From positions 868,001 to 932,000 of the forward strand of contig JANEZZ010002068.1 in assembly GCA_026122225.1 (NCBI GenBank): a stretch of 64,000 nt of DNA, in the 5' to 3' direction. How positions within the stretch are numbered: the first letter of the stretch is position 1; each line of letters starts with the position of its first letter. Source of the stretch: Heloderma charlesbogerti. Taxonomy: Eukaryota > Chordata > Lepidosauria > Squamata > Helodermatidae. The translations under genes were made by a program, and so were the position numbers. Below the pieces are notes generated by a model. That model worked only from the letters and a program-made list of their open reading frames with translations. It was not told the DNA's origin and searched no databases. Positions 53,784 to 63,465 of the stretch are shown piece by piece.

Positions 53784-54400
53784 TAGGGATGGACGAACTT
53801 CCCCTCCGCTCATTGGAGCCCTGCCAGAGGCCTGCCCCTGCTTGCGCCAGGGTGCAAGCTGCCCAGAGGTCCACGGGCATTCGTCAAGCTGGCAACCATT
53901 TCCCACAACGAGCCACCATGTGTGCACCATCATGGCTCATTGTGGGCTTGTGGGAGTGGAGGCAGCAGGATGGAAGCTGAGAGGGAAGCCCCATGGCGCA
54001 TCTCTCTCAGTTCCCATCCTGCTGCTGCCGCTGAACAACCACACTTCTCTCTGCTGGGCACTGGCATATTTGTGTGTGTGTGAAATTGTGCATTTTCGCA
54101 AATGTACATATTCACACATGGGCAAACATGTGCACCTGTGAAAATGTGCACATTCCTGCATGTGCAAGTGTGCGCATTCACAAAAATGTGCATTTTCACA
54201 TGTATGTAAATATGTGCATTTTTGTGGTTGCCATTTTGTTTTTCAAATAAACTGCAGAGCTTAATGAGGCCATCAGGGTGAGTGTGGGCCGCTCGCCAAG
54301 CACGGGAGAGGCTTAAGCGTGGTCCTTGGACCAGTGAGCTGGGGTAAGGGCTGGGCAGGTGCCCAGAGAACCTGGACAGGGGTGGGTTCACACATCCCTA
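53784..54400. mobile_element. hAT-like MITE, about 617 bp, no matching target duplication
   Basis: It starts TAGGGATGGACGAACTTCCC and ends GGTGGGTTCACACATCCCTA. Interior words (AAAATGTGCACATTC, TTGTGGTTGCCATTTTG) match 45066-45498. It may contain an inserted segment, as it is longer than its relatives. Confidence 0.6.
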
Positions 54401-55629
54401 CAAGCTGGTGATTCCAAGCCGAGCTTCGAGCCCCAACTGGGTGCCCGTGCCACCCCTAGTGACAAGCATCAAAGTGGAAAATGGAGAACTTTGGTGAGCT
54501 CAAACATGGCTCATGTACACATCCCTACATAGAATTAAAGAATTATGAGGCCACGGATGTGTTCTGAGCACCAGAACTGTATGGAGCTCACCATCCTTCC
54601 GCATAAAATCCTGCTCCTGGTTTCTTCATTTCAGCAGTATAACGTAAGGATGGGGAAAGGAGCTGCTGCTATTGCTGAATAAGTGGGAGTCGGAAATCCT
54701 TGCCAATCTATTTGAAATCACTTGGAGATCTACCAGTAGATTTGGATCGACCTTCTTGTCTAACTCTCATGTAGAGGGGGGTGGGAAGACACACTGAAAG
54801 AACAGAAAGGTGTGGCAAAACGGCAATGCTGTGCTCGGAATTTGGAAATAAAAACTGGAACAATGGAGGATTTGTAATACATCAGTTCCAGTTCAGGAAT
54901 CAGTCCAGCTAATTCAGAAGAGCAACGGAGATAATTCAGGAGAGTTTAGGAAGCATCCCGAACCAGGAGTAAAGGCATGTAGACATCTCCACTCCTCCAG
55001 TTTTTTTTCAAGGGATTGGCAAAACTGTCTCTTTCTGCTGCAAATCTGTCTCTTTCTGGTGTTTCGCGTATCTTCACCCACAAGTCTTTTTTGTCCAGTT
55101 TCTGCATTAATCTGCATTTCAATACATATTTTCAGATGTATTTCTGCTCAAATTACGCCTACCCAAATTTATTTCCTCTCCAATTACATATTTCTAAACC
55201 TATTTTGTCCTAAAATATTCATTTTTCATATGCATTACAGTACTTTCCCTTTTTTTTCTTCTTTTTTGAGCCGAGAACTGCATCGCAAATTTTGGCGGGT
55301 TGCAATTTGTAAAATCCAAAGGGTAGCTTGCATCTTGACTTGCCCATTTGTCCAGGAAAGCGTGTAACTGGTTCTGTTTGGAATATGGACCAGACAAAAT
55401 CGTGCATCCCGACACAGCCGTCTCTGTGACTGGCCTCACCAGGTTGCTCCCTTTCTCAATGTCCATGGAGCTGATGGTACAAACCAAATGAATGCTCTCT
55501 CCTTTCACATTTCTAAACTGCCGTGAATTGCATCCTGATATTAGGAAAAGGGTGCATTACAGTAATCGATCCTGGTAGACTGAAATTAGAATTCACCAAT
55601 GTGGCTTGGGAGATATATATCACCAGGCT
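54401..55629. other. unassigned DNA
   Basis: AT-rich, with no domain or repeat recognised. Confidence 0.35.
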
Positions 55630-55778
55630 ATTTAAAAGACTGCAGGAAGCTGCAGTTGCACTCATGTCCTGCTTGTGACCTTCCCATTGGGGCAGCTGGT
55701 TGGCCACTGTGTGAACAGAATGCTGGACTAGATGGACCCTTGGTCTGATCCAGCAGGGCTCTTCTGATGTTATGTTAT
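55630..55778 (+). mobile_element. CR1-group LINE 3' end
   Basis: It contains GTTGGCCACTGTGTGAACAG, GGACCCTTGGTCTGATCCAG and terminal TGATGTTATGTTATTATG. Confidence 0.85.
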
Positions 55779-57121
55779 TATGCTGCTCTGTGTGTGTGTA
55801 TAATTGTCATTTGTATGTTCACGGCTTTGGAATATTTTAAGCCGCCTTGTGAAGGCACAGCACCCTGAAAGGCAAGGTAAAAATCTTAATAATTATTGAT
55901 GGATGGGTGCCCCCCTCCCCAGTTCCCTAGGTGCCTGCCAAGTTCCTGCCCCCACTGTGTTGCAGGCATAAACGGCCATTCACAGTGCCATTGTGTACAA
56001 GAGCAAATGTGTGTGTATCTGAGAGTGCCGTTTTTTCACAAAATGGTTGCTGCAGAGATTGCTGGAAGGGCGTGGGGTGAGTGCGGGCGGCTCGGTGAGC
56101 AGGGGGGCAGGACTGGGAGGCTCAGAGCAGTAGGTGGGTGGGAGCCTGCTGGACTCCCAGTCCGGATTGGGCGCTGTGCCAACTCTACTAATCATTATCA
56201 TCTTCAAAGAAGACCTTCTCTCGTTTCCATTTCTTTCAGAGGCACATTTAACAGGGACTCAAGAGAAGGCCTTCTTGGTGGTTGCCCCCACACTCTCGAA
56301 CTTAGAGGCTGGTGACTCTCCAATGCAGGGCTCCTCTGTGCTCCGGCCTCCCTGCATTTTTTGCTAGATGCATGGATTCATGCAAACGTCAGAGCAGGAA
56401 AGGGGAGGCCAGGTGGTGGAATAGGAAGCCTCATAAACAGGCTTCCACAGTCTCCTCCCCGCCCCCGGGACCGCCCCCTTTTTGCCCTCTCTGCATTCTG
56501 TTTCCAGGCACAGAGATGGGGAAGAACTCTGCCAGCTACAGTTGGGGAATGTGGTTTCTGGGAGCCAAGCTCATAGCCAGGGCTCTGACCACGGTTTCCG
56601 TAAACTGAAATACCCTACAGCTGTCTAGACAGTGTCTTAGGGATTGCTCCCCAAGTTAGTCTGTTGCCGAAAGCCTTTTTTTTAACTGGTTGTGTGCTGG
56701 ATATTCCTTTTATTGTTATGTTTTTATGTTACATTTTAAATGAGAGGTTGTTTTTAATCTGTATTTGTATCGTCGTTAGCCACCTTGAGCACCCCTTTTG
56801 CCAGAAAGGTAGGAGATCAATTTAATAATGGAATAAATTTAATAAATACAGATCAACTGGCTGGAGCATATCCACCCACCTCTCTCCCTCTCTCTGAGAG
56901 TGAGTGATGCCAAACACGGAAACCCTCTTGTTGAAGAGAGTCCAGGAGAGGGAGGGGGGGAAGAGGGGAGATGCCTCAGGGGGAGTCTTGTCAGATGTCA
57001 CTCTTCCTTTACAACTCTCCAGACAAAGAAGGAAAAGAACGTTGATTGATGCCCCCCTCCCCCTGTGAAGGCAACAGGCGGGTCTGTATTGGCCCCAGGA
57101 GCGTAGCCAAGTCATTTGTAG
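55779..57121. other. mixed old repeats and unassigned DNA
   Basis: A LINE/SINE tail (TTAAGCCGCCTTGTGAAGG) lies at about 55840. A MITE-like start (GATGGATGGGTGCCCCCC) lies at about 55900. A frame at 56235-56340 reads GTQEKAFLVVAPTLSNLE, resembling the GTR..AFSVVAPRLWN motif of L2-group LINEs. A LINE 3' UTR-like TTAGCCACCTTGAGCACC follows at about 56777. All are too decayed to bound. Confidence 0.45.
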
Positions 57122-57539
57122 TGTTAGAGGAGCCTAGAGATCCATGCTTGCTTAAGTTCATTATTGGTGCAATTCCCTTGCTGGTAAGCCTCTGAGCATG
57201 TGAAGATGATTCAAAAGGCCAATAACAGCCTTCTCAGTGCAAATAGAAAGTCTCATCAAGCACTCTGCCTGGGAAGCGAAGTTTGTTTACAGGTGGCTGT
57301 GCTGAGAACCTAGTGCTGTTAGTCCATGCTGGGAATGCACATTAGGGGGTGCTTGCTGCTGTTATGCTGCTTATTGCTAACATATGTTTTATAATACCCA
57401 TTGTACCCCATGGCTCTTGGTTCAGAGAAGCTGTGTGATCCAGCCATTGGGTACGCCTGTGTGCTGTAAGTTACCCAATAAAGTCTCCTTGTAAGTAAAC
57501 CTTAGGATCTGATGTATCACTATCTTGGCACCTCTAACC
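57122..57539 (+). mobile_element. candidate solo LTR
   Basis: The segment begins TGTTAGAGG and ends CCTCTAAC, a 9-base terminal inverted repeat with one terminal base lost. A TATA-like TTTATAATA lies at about 57389 and a polyadenylation signal AATAAA at 57477-57482, followed by a T/G-rich stretch, in the order expected for U3-R-U5 of an LTR element. No internal retroviral genes are present. The flanking bases do not give a convincing target duplication, so this is tentative. Confidence 0.42.
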
Positions 57540-57724
57540 TAAGTGTTCAACGCCCATGGCTGGGGAGACACAGGGTCATGATTCCTGCTGGAGTGGAGAG
57601 ATGGAAGAATGCATGAAATAGTTCTAAGAAGGGAAGGGGGAAAAAGAGGAATGTATCGGTGAGCGGGTAGGAGGATGAACCTGGTAGAGCTGAGGCTGAA
57701 AACTGAATGACGTTACCCTTTGGT

Positions 57725-58000
57725 CAAAGGTGGGCAACACGTGCCTTGCAGTCCACATGCACCTACTCATGGCATAGCTACACCCGGGGGGGGGGGGTAA
57801 TAAAGAAGTGGCTACATTAACACTATGGATGACTAAATGGGCCATTTTGGCCTGTTTAGCATTCCATAGCACTAATGCAACTATTTGGGGGTACAAGTTT
57901 GGGGGAAGGTGCCCCATGGCACCCCACAGGGTGTGGCCCATGTGGGAGTCAAGGAGGGCAAAAATGCCCCCCCTGGACTATCTGAAGTTGCCCACCCCTG
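57725..58000. mobile_element. small hAT-like MITE (CAGGGGTGGGCAAC type)
   Basis: The ends CAAAGGTGGGCAAC and GTTGCCCACCCCTG pair at 12 of 14 positions. The flanking CCTTTGGT and CTTTAGGT match at 6 of 8. Ends of this form are typical of hAT elements. It is 276 bp, with no frame. Confidence 0.65.
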
Positions 58001-58053
58001 CTTTAGGTGGTCCATGGAAAGGCTTCTGGACAGTCAAAAATATCTCTATTTGG

Positions 58054-59968
58054 GGAACCAATGTCACCCTCGCAGCATCCTGCAGAGCCTCCATGGGACG
58101 CTATCTCAAACAGCTTTTTAAAAGGTTGAAAAACCTTTTCATCTCCCCCCTGGAATTAAAAGGGGGGGCAAGGCAGCATCTGGATAAGATCTTGTAGAAA
58201 AGTACTCTCCGCGAGGCAGTGGGGGGGGGGGCTGGATTCCAAGACTACCTTCCCAGAGCTTAACCATCGCAAAAAGCTGTTTTGAAACTCCTATTTAATA
58301 GGAGAAAATAGGGCTGACGTGTTCCATTGTAATATATGGATTAAGAAATATCAACAATATCTGAGGACCTGCAAGATTTGTTTGAAGAGAAACATGGCTA
58401 CAGTGAGGAGAAAGAAAGGAACTGCATCACCGCCCACTTTCCCCGTACCTCCCTTGGCAAAAGCTCCGAGAACAGAAGATATAGAGGAATTATTTACTCT
58501 GATAAAAACTTTATCTTCACAATTTGCAGAGCAAGCCAAGAGGTTGGATTCAATTCAAAATTCCATCACCACCCTGCAAGGGGCTGTGGATTTAATTAAC
58601 ACTTCCTGGCAAAAAATGGAGGCAAAGGTTAATGAGCTACAAGATAGGCTGACAACCAACAACACAAGCTTTTTTCAAAAATTTCTCTGCCAGAATCTCC
58701 CAACTGGAGGCCTTCACACGCAGATCCAATGCTCGTATTATTGGGATTAAAAATTTGCCTAATGATGTAAATTTGCGTACCTTTGTAGACAAGCTTTTGC
58801 ATGAGATACTCCCTGTGCCATTTGATTATTTACTTGACATTGAGCAGGCATTTCGTGTGCCAAATGCTAAAGGGAGTGACTATACGATTACAGTCCAATT
58901 TGCAAGAATCTCCCCAAAGAATTATATCCTGCGTTTGGCAAGAGAGGGTGGAAATCTTTTTTTGAAACAAGATAAAGTTATGTTATTTCCAGATTACATC
59001 AAAGAGGTGGCTGATAAAAGAAGGCAATTCATCAAGGTGAAAACTCTGGCAAAACAAATGAACTTACAATATCACTTAAAATAGCCTGCTACATTTTGCA
59101 TTGTTTCTGAAGGTCAGATGAAGAAGTTTCTAAATCATGAAATGGCGGAGGCATGGCTGAACATAAAAATGCGTGAGATTTCTGTTCCAGCTCCATAAAC
59201 AGGAATCTTTAAACAAATTTTGTTAACTGTCCATGTTTAGTCTGCATGATTCAGGCTAGGCCAGAGATAACTGATTATACATATATTCGTTTACTTTCTT
59301 TCATTTTTCTTCTCTTTTTTATTTTTCTTTAAATTCTCGTTCTCTAAAATGGATATAATATGCTGTATTCAAATATATTGTTTGAGGTTGTATTGTGCAC
59401 ATTCATTTATATATCTAGTATAAAATATATCACTGATTGTTGTAAGGTTGCTTCTACGCTTTTTTATTATATAACATTATAATTTCATCTTTTTAAATTA
59501 TTATTATTATTATTATCATTACCATTACTATAAGACTATTTACTAAGATTTTTGGTTGGTTGAATTGTTAAGCTTTATAATTACTATTATATTTTAACTT
59601 AAGAGCAATATATGTTTACTGGGAATGAATTGTAGGCTTGCTTCCTTGCTATAAGACTGATGATATGATATTGAAATGTAAGGTTGATTATTAAATTTTA
59701 ATATTGCTAATGTTATAGGTATAGTTTTTAAAATAGAATGGGATCTGAAGCCCGTGTATTTAAATTTAACCCTTTAAATTTAACCCTTTAAAAAAGAAAA
59801 AGAAAAACATCTTTTCTTTTCTTTTCTTTTCCTTTCTTCTCCGTTTTGTTATTGTTGTGTCCTCCTAAGAATAGTGTATTGTTGGGAAATTGTAGTTATG
59901 GATCAGGTTGTTGGTATCGTTTATTTCATTTATAAAGACAAAAATAAATAAAAGGTTTTAAAAAAAAA
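58054..59968 (+). mobile_element. ORF1-only L1-like element with 12-bp target duplication
   Basis: The 12-mer ATCTCTATTTGG occurs at 58042-58053 and again at 59969-59980. Between them lie a leader of about 340 bases, one L1-type ORF1 (58394-59198, damaged), an AT-rich region of about 760 bases and a poly(A) run ending at 59968. There is no endonuclease or reverse transcriptase between ORF1 and the tail, although both ends of the insertion seem present. This is the layout of a half-LINE (HAL1-like) element, or of an L1-type copy deleted before or during insertion. Confidence 0.78.
58394..59198 (+). pseudogene. L1-type ORF1 protein (RNA-binding chaperone), damaged
   Basis: L1 ORF1p forms coiled-coil trimers that coat LINE RNA. 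The likely start is the ATG at 58394 (MATVRRKKGT), followed by a heptad-like coiled coil (IEELFTLIKTL ... RLDSIQNSITTL ... EAKVNELQDRL). After a frameshift between about 58660 and 58715, the second frame reads RRSNARIIGIKNLP, the signature at the start of the RRM-like domain, then IEQAFRVPNAKG and FLKQDKVMLFPDYIKEVADK of the C-terminal domain. A TAG at 59082-59084 interrupts it, but the same frame stays open and family-like (KKFLNHEMAEAWLN) to the TAA at 59196-59198. Two lesions make it non-functional. Confidence 0.85.
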
Positions 59969-59984
59969 ATCTCTATTTGGCCCT

Positions 59985-60368
59985 ACACTTGATATATGGT
60001 TGTTGTTTTTCTGACAACAGAATCTGAGGCTGCTTTGCCCAGAGCTAGATTACCGAATAGGCTGAGAAGGCTCCAGCCCAGGCCAGTGTTTCTCATAGTA
60101 TCGTGCTGGTGCATTCTAGTAACCCCCCCCCCAATTGACCTGTTAAAGGGCCTTTCCCAGCGGCCTGGCCTGGGGCCTGTGATTTCCATAATATGGCACT
60201 GATTTAGATTAAAGGACCAGTGCTGCAGAAGAAAAACAAATGCGATTAAAATATGAGTTATGTATGCACTTCTCTCTGTAGAAAAACAAAAATTGAATTA
60301 AGGGGCCTGCTGAGATACCTACCAATTTAAAAGCTGTCTTTGGTGGTGGTGGTGGGAGTTTGAGAACT
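59985..60368. other. unassigned DNA
   Basis: It contains a C-run at about 60124-60134 and a (GGT)n run just before the BovB copy. Confidence 0.35.
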
Positions 60369-60369
60369 G

Positions 60370-61060
60370 CTACAAAAGCTGGTTTGAAACTCAACATTAA
60401 AAAAACTAAGATCATGGCATCTGGCCCTATCACTTCCTGGCATATAGAAGGGGAAGAAATGGAAGCAGTGACAGATTTTACTTTCTTGGGCTCCAAGATC
60501 ACCGCAGACAGTGACTGTAGCCATGAAATTAAAAGACGCTTGCTCCTTGGGAGGAAAGCTATGGCAAACCTAGACAGCATAGTAAGAAGCAGAGACATCA
60601 CCTTGCCGACAAAGGTCCGTCTAATCAAAGCTATGGTTTTCCCAGTAGTAATGTATGGCTGTGAGAGCTGATAAGGCAGGCTGAGCGCCAAATGTTTTCA
60701 AACTGTGGTGCTGGAGAAGACTCTTACGAGTCCCCTGGACTGCAAGGAGGTCCAATCAGTCCATCCTAAAGGAAATCAACCCTGAGTGCTCATTGGAAGG
60801 ACAGATCCTGAAGCTGAAGCTCAAATATTTTGGCCACCTAATGCAAAGAGAAAACTCTCTGGAAAAGACCGTGATGCTGGGAAAGACTGAAGGCAAAAGG
60901 AGAAGGGGACGGCAGAGGATGAGATGGCTGGATAGCATCACCGATGCAATGAATATGAACCTGAGCACACTCCGGGAGAGTGCACAGGACAGGAAGGCCT
61001 GGCGTGCTATGGTCCATGGGGTCACGAAGAGTCGGACACGACTGAACGACTGAACAACAG
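60370..61060 (+). mobile_element. RTE-BovB LINE 3' fragment, second copy
   Basis: It is nearly identical to bases 178-880. It encodes AGLKLNIKKTKIMASGPITS and the MYGCES segment, then a small deletion near 60668-60695 brings in a stop. The frame resumes at 60793 (EGQILKLKLKYFGHLMQREN) and runs to the TGA at 61051-61053. It is 5'-truncated just after the YADD box. Confidence 0.93.
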
Positions 61061-61233
61061 TAGAGGGAAGGGCATGCTGAGAGAGAGTGCGGTTGCATGA
61101 TGCACTGGGCAGGGGCAGGGTCCCATGTCTGTCTGTGGCAGGAGTGGGCAACCAGCAGCCCTAGAGATGCATGCACCCCTTGGACTAATTTCAAAAGCCC
61201 TCCACGAGTGATCAGATCTCTACCAATACTGTC

Positions 61234-61652
61234 GGGCAAGGAGGAAGTGGGAGAGAGAGAAGGAGTGGTTGAAAGCAGGGGGAAGGGAGAGAGAAGGGAG
61301 GGGGAGAGAAGGGGTGGCAGAGAAGTGGTGGCAGAAAGAAGAGAGAGAAGTGGGTGGCAGACAGAGAGAGAGAGAGGTGCCAGAAAGAAAGACAGAGAAG
61401 AGAGCGAGAGAGAGAAAGGGCAGCAGAGAGAAGAGAGAGAAGTCGGTGTCAGAGAGAGAGAGAGAATGGGTGCTAGAAAGAAAGGGAGAGAGGAAGGGAG
61501 TAGCAGAAAGAAAGAGAGAGAGTGGGGGAGGCAGAAAGAGAGAGAGAATAGGAAAAGCAGAGAGAAGGGGAGGCAGAGAGAGAAGGTGGCAGAAAGAGAG
61601 AGAGAGGGTGGCACAAAGAAAGAGAGAGCAAAAGGGGTGGTAGAAAGAAGGG
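61234..61652 (+). repeat. polypurine tract, about 420 bases
   Basis: The plus strand is almost all A/G (GAGAGA, GAAGGGA and AAAGAGAGAG units), broken by isolated GTGGCAG or GGTGCCAG words that recur every 30-60 bases, which suggests a degenerate higher-order repeat. It produces spurious Ser/Leu-rich frames on the minus strand. Confidence 0.9.
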
Positions 61653-62494
61653 GGTCACTTCTGGCGCTGTCCTTACCCACCACTGGCATGTAGCCCCTGA
61701 CCATTTACCTCTGAAGCCCTCAAACATAAAAGACCCCCCCAGCCCTGTCCTATGGGAGCAGAGCCTCTAGGGGGCTCTATGGCAACAGAGCTCTGTGGGA
61801 GCTGAGGAGAATGATGTGGGCCTTCATGGGACCAGGCCTTTTCTAGGATGAAAGTGAGCAAGTTGGGCTGGAGTGAGTGAGTTGAAATCAGGAGCCGAAA
61901 GCAATTGGTAATGGTGTCTTAAGGCATGCAGCACACGCCACCCACAACCCAGGGACTGTTCTTCACTTCTCCTAGTTTTGCTAATCCCCTAATCTCTTGG
62001 ATAATTGGTCCCAAAAATGTAAGGAAAAAACCCAAACCCAACTCTAGGATCGGAGTGTGCCTCTGAATATAATACCGGAGGGGTTCTGATGAGAGATGTT
62101 GCTGAAGAATGATTCCCCCCCTACTCCACTAATCACCTGCCGTGGCCAGTTTATTAATTTTAAGAGGTGCTTGGTTTAATCCTGTAACATTAATGGGAAG
62201 AAGGAAGATTAAGCAGATCATGTGGTAGGAGGGAAGTCTGGTTAGGCCGCTCTGGGTTTCTCCAGTGAGTGGGTAATACGAGCTTGGCAGAATCTGTTGA
62301 GCTGTGGTTGCAGTTGGGAAAACGTCAAGTGTTTCTAGCTAGCTGGAGACTGAAATTGGTCGGTCAAAAGGGGCAATTGGTCTGGGATCGTGGTATGCCT
62401 CGGTTCTTCCCTGAGGTGTGTGCAGGGCTACTTCCAAAATTCTCCTCTGAATATCTGCACAGATCCAGAATTACCCGGTTCTGTTGCTGAAGGG
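61653..62494. other. unassigned, partly single-copy DNA
   Basis: 62120-62230 is AT-rich with GTTTATTAATTTTAAG, GTAACATTAATGGG and GATTAAGCAGATC and shows no repeat signature, a possible conserved non-coding segment. The rest is unrecognised. Confidence 0.4.
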
Positions 62495-62502
62495 GAAACA
62501 AT

Positions 62503-62803
62503 TAGGGATGTACAGACTGTGTCCCAGAGATTATCAGGTGTCTTTCGTTCTGTCGTCCGCTCACTGAGGGAATCAGATTTTGTTAAGGGATGTACGAGAA
62601 TTTCATTCCTGTCCGCAAATGCACATTTGCGTTATGGTGCTCTTCTGCAACTGCGCAAATCTCCCCCCAAAGTTGAAAAATTGTCTGCAACTCCGTGGAA
62701 TCCAGGCGACTTGGAAAAACCTGGTCCGCTATGGAACCCACAGGTGAGGCCCATAGCAATCCAAACTCATCTGAATCTATTGTGGATTTCTCCCACATCC
62801 CTA
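62503..62803. mobile_element. hAT-like MITE, 301 bp
   Basis: TAGGGATGTACAGACTGTG and GGATTTCTCCCACATCCCTA are the ends. GAAACAAT (62495-62502) and GAAACAAC (62804-62811) give a 7/8 target duplication. It is the best complete copy of the family that is truncated at 37826-38096 and 32385-32510. Confidence 0.82.
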
Positions 62804-62884
62804 GAAACAACACATCAGAAATCCTCCATTTTGTGATGGTTCTACAGAGCGCTCTACATGCATGGTTTGCCAGAAGTCTCTGTT

Positions 62885-63190
62885 CCTCAGCATATGCTAC
62901 TGCTTAGTGGAAGAGCAAAAGGCCCCAGGTTTAATCCCTGTCTTCAGGTAGGGCTGGTAAAGACCTAAGAGCATGGGAAGATAACACAGGCAACTTCCCA
63001 TGTTCCTACTTAAATCAGCCCTTCATTCAGATCCATGGGGACTGGAGTCTTGCTTTAATTTTAAGGAAAGGGCCATAGCTCCATGGTAGGGGTCAGACTT
63101 CACATTTAAAAGGCCCTCATGATCAATTCAGGCTGAGAAAGATGTCTGTCGGAGAACCCTAAGAGCTTCTACCAGTCAGTGTAGACCAGG
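62885..63190 (+). mobile_element. tRNA-derived SINE, broken copy
   Basis: 'GCTACTGCTTAGTGG', the B-box-like CCAGGTTTAATCCC and 'GGTAGGGCTGGTAAAGACC' form the head. A second part near 63145-63190 (AGCTTCTACCAGTCAGTGTA) belongs to the body. It is the sense counterpart of 51062-51140. Confidence 0.65.
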
Positions 63191-63339
63191 GTTGTTGCAC
63201 CTAATGCCCATGGGCCAACTTTAGCCTGCTTTAGGTTCTGGTCCAGTACAAGACAACTTCACATATCCTTCACATATCCCCCTAATGATGCAAAAGAGGA
63301 AGCTGGTGGGTCCAATTTCGATGGGGCTGAGGAACCATT

Positions 63340-63465
63340 CTGGGTTTCAGTCAGAACCAGCCAGAACTCTAAGGAGCTATCCAAAGAGCGGAACCCTATT
63401 CCTGAAATGGGTTCAGCACCTTGGATAGCTCATTTAGAGCTGGTTCTGACTAAAACCCAGAATTT
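63340..63465. repeat. foldback (hairpin) repeat, copy 2
   Basis: ATTCTGGGTTTCAGTCAGAA CCAGC pairs with GCTGGTTCTGACTAAAACCC AGAAT (24 of 25 positions), and inside it AGCTATCCAA pairs with TTGGATAGCT. Arms are about 60 bases. It is the same family as 22760-23060. Confidence 0.85.

Noticed and set aside
53216..53980. 254-codon plus-strand frame
   Set aside because: It runs from unassigned DNA through MITE-like sequence into the MITE at 53784. The translation shows no recognisable domain and no sign of splice structure.
63340..63465. Bacterial-style terminator or pri-miRNA hairpin
   Set aside because: The hairpin is a dispersed repeat (second copy at 22760), so a foldback transposon is the simpler explanation. 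A miRNA would need small-RNA evidence.
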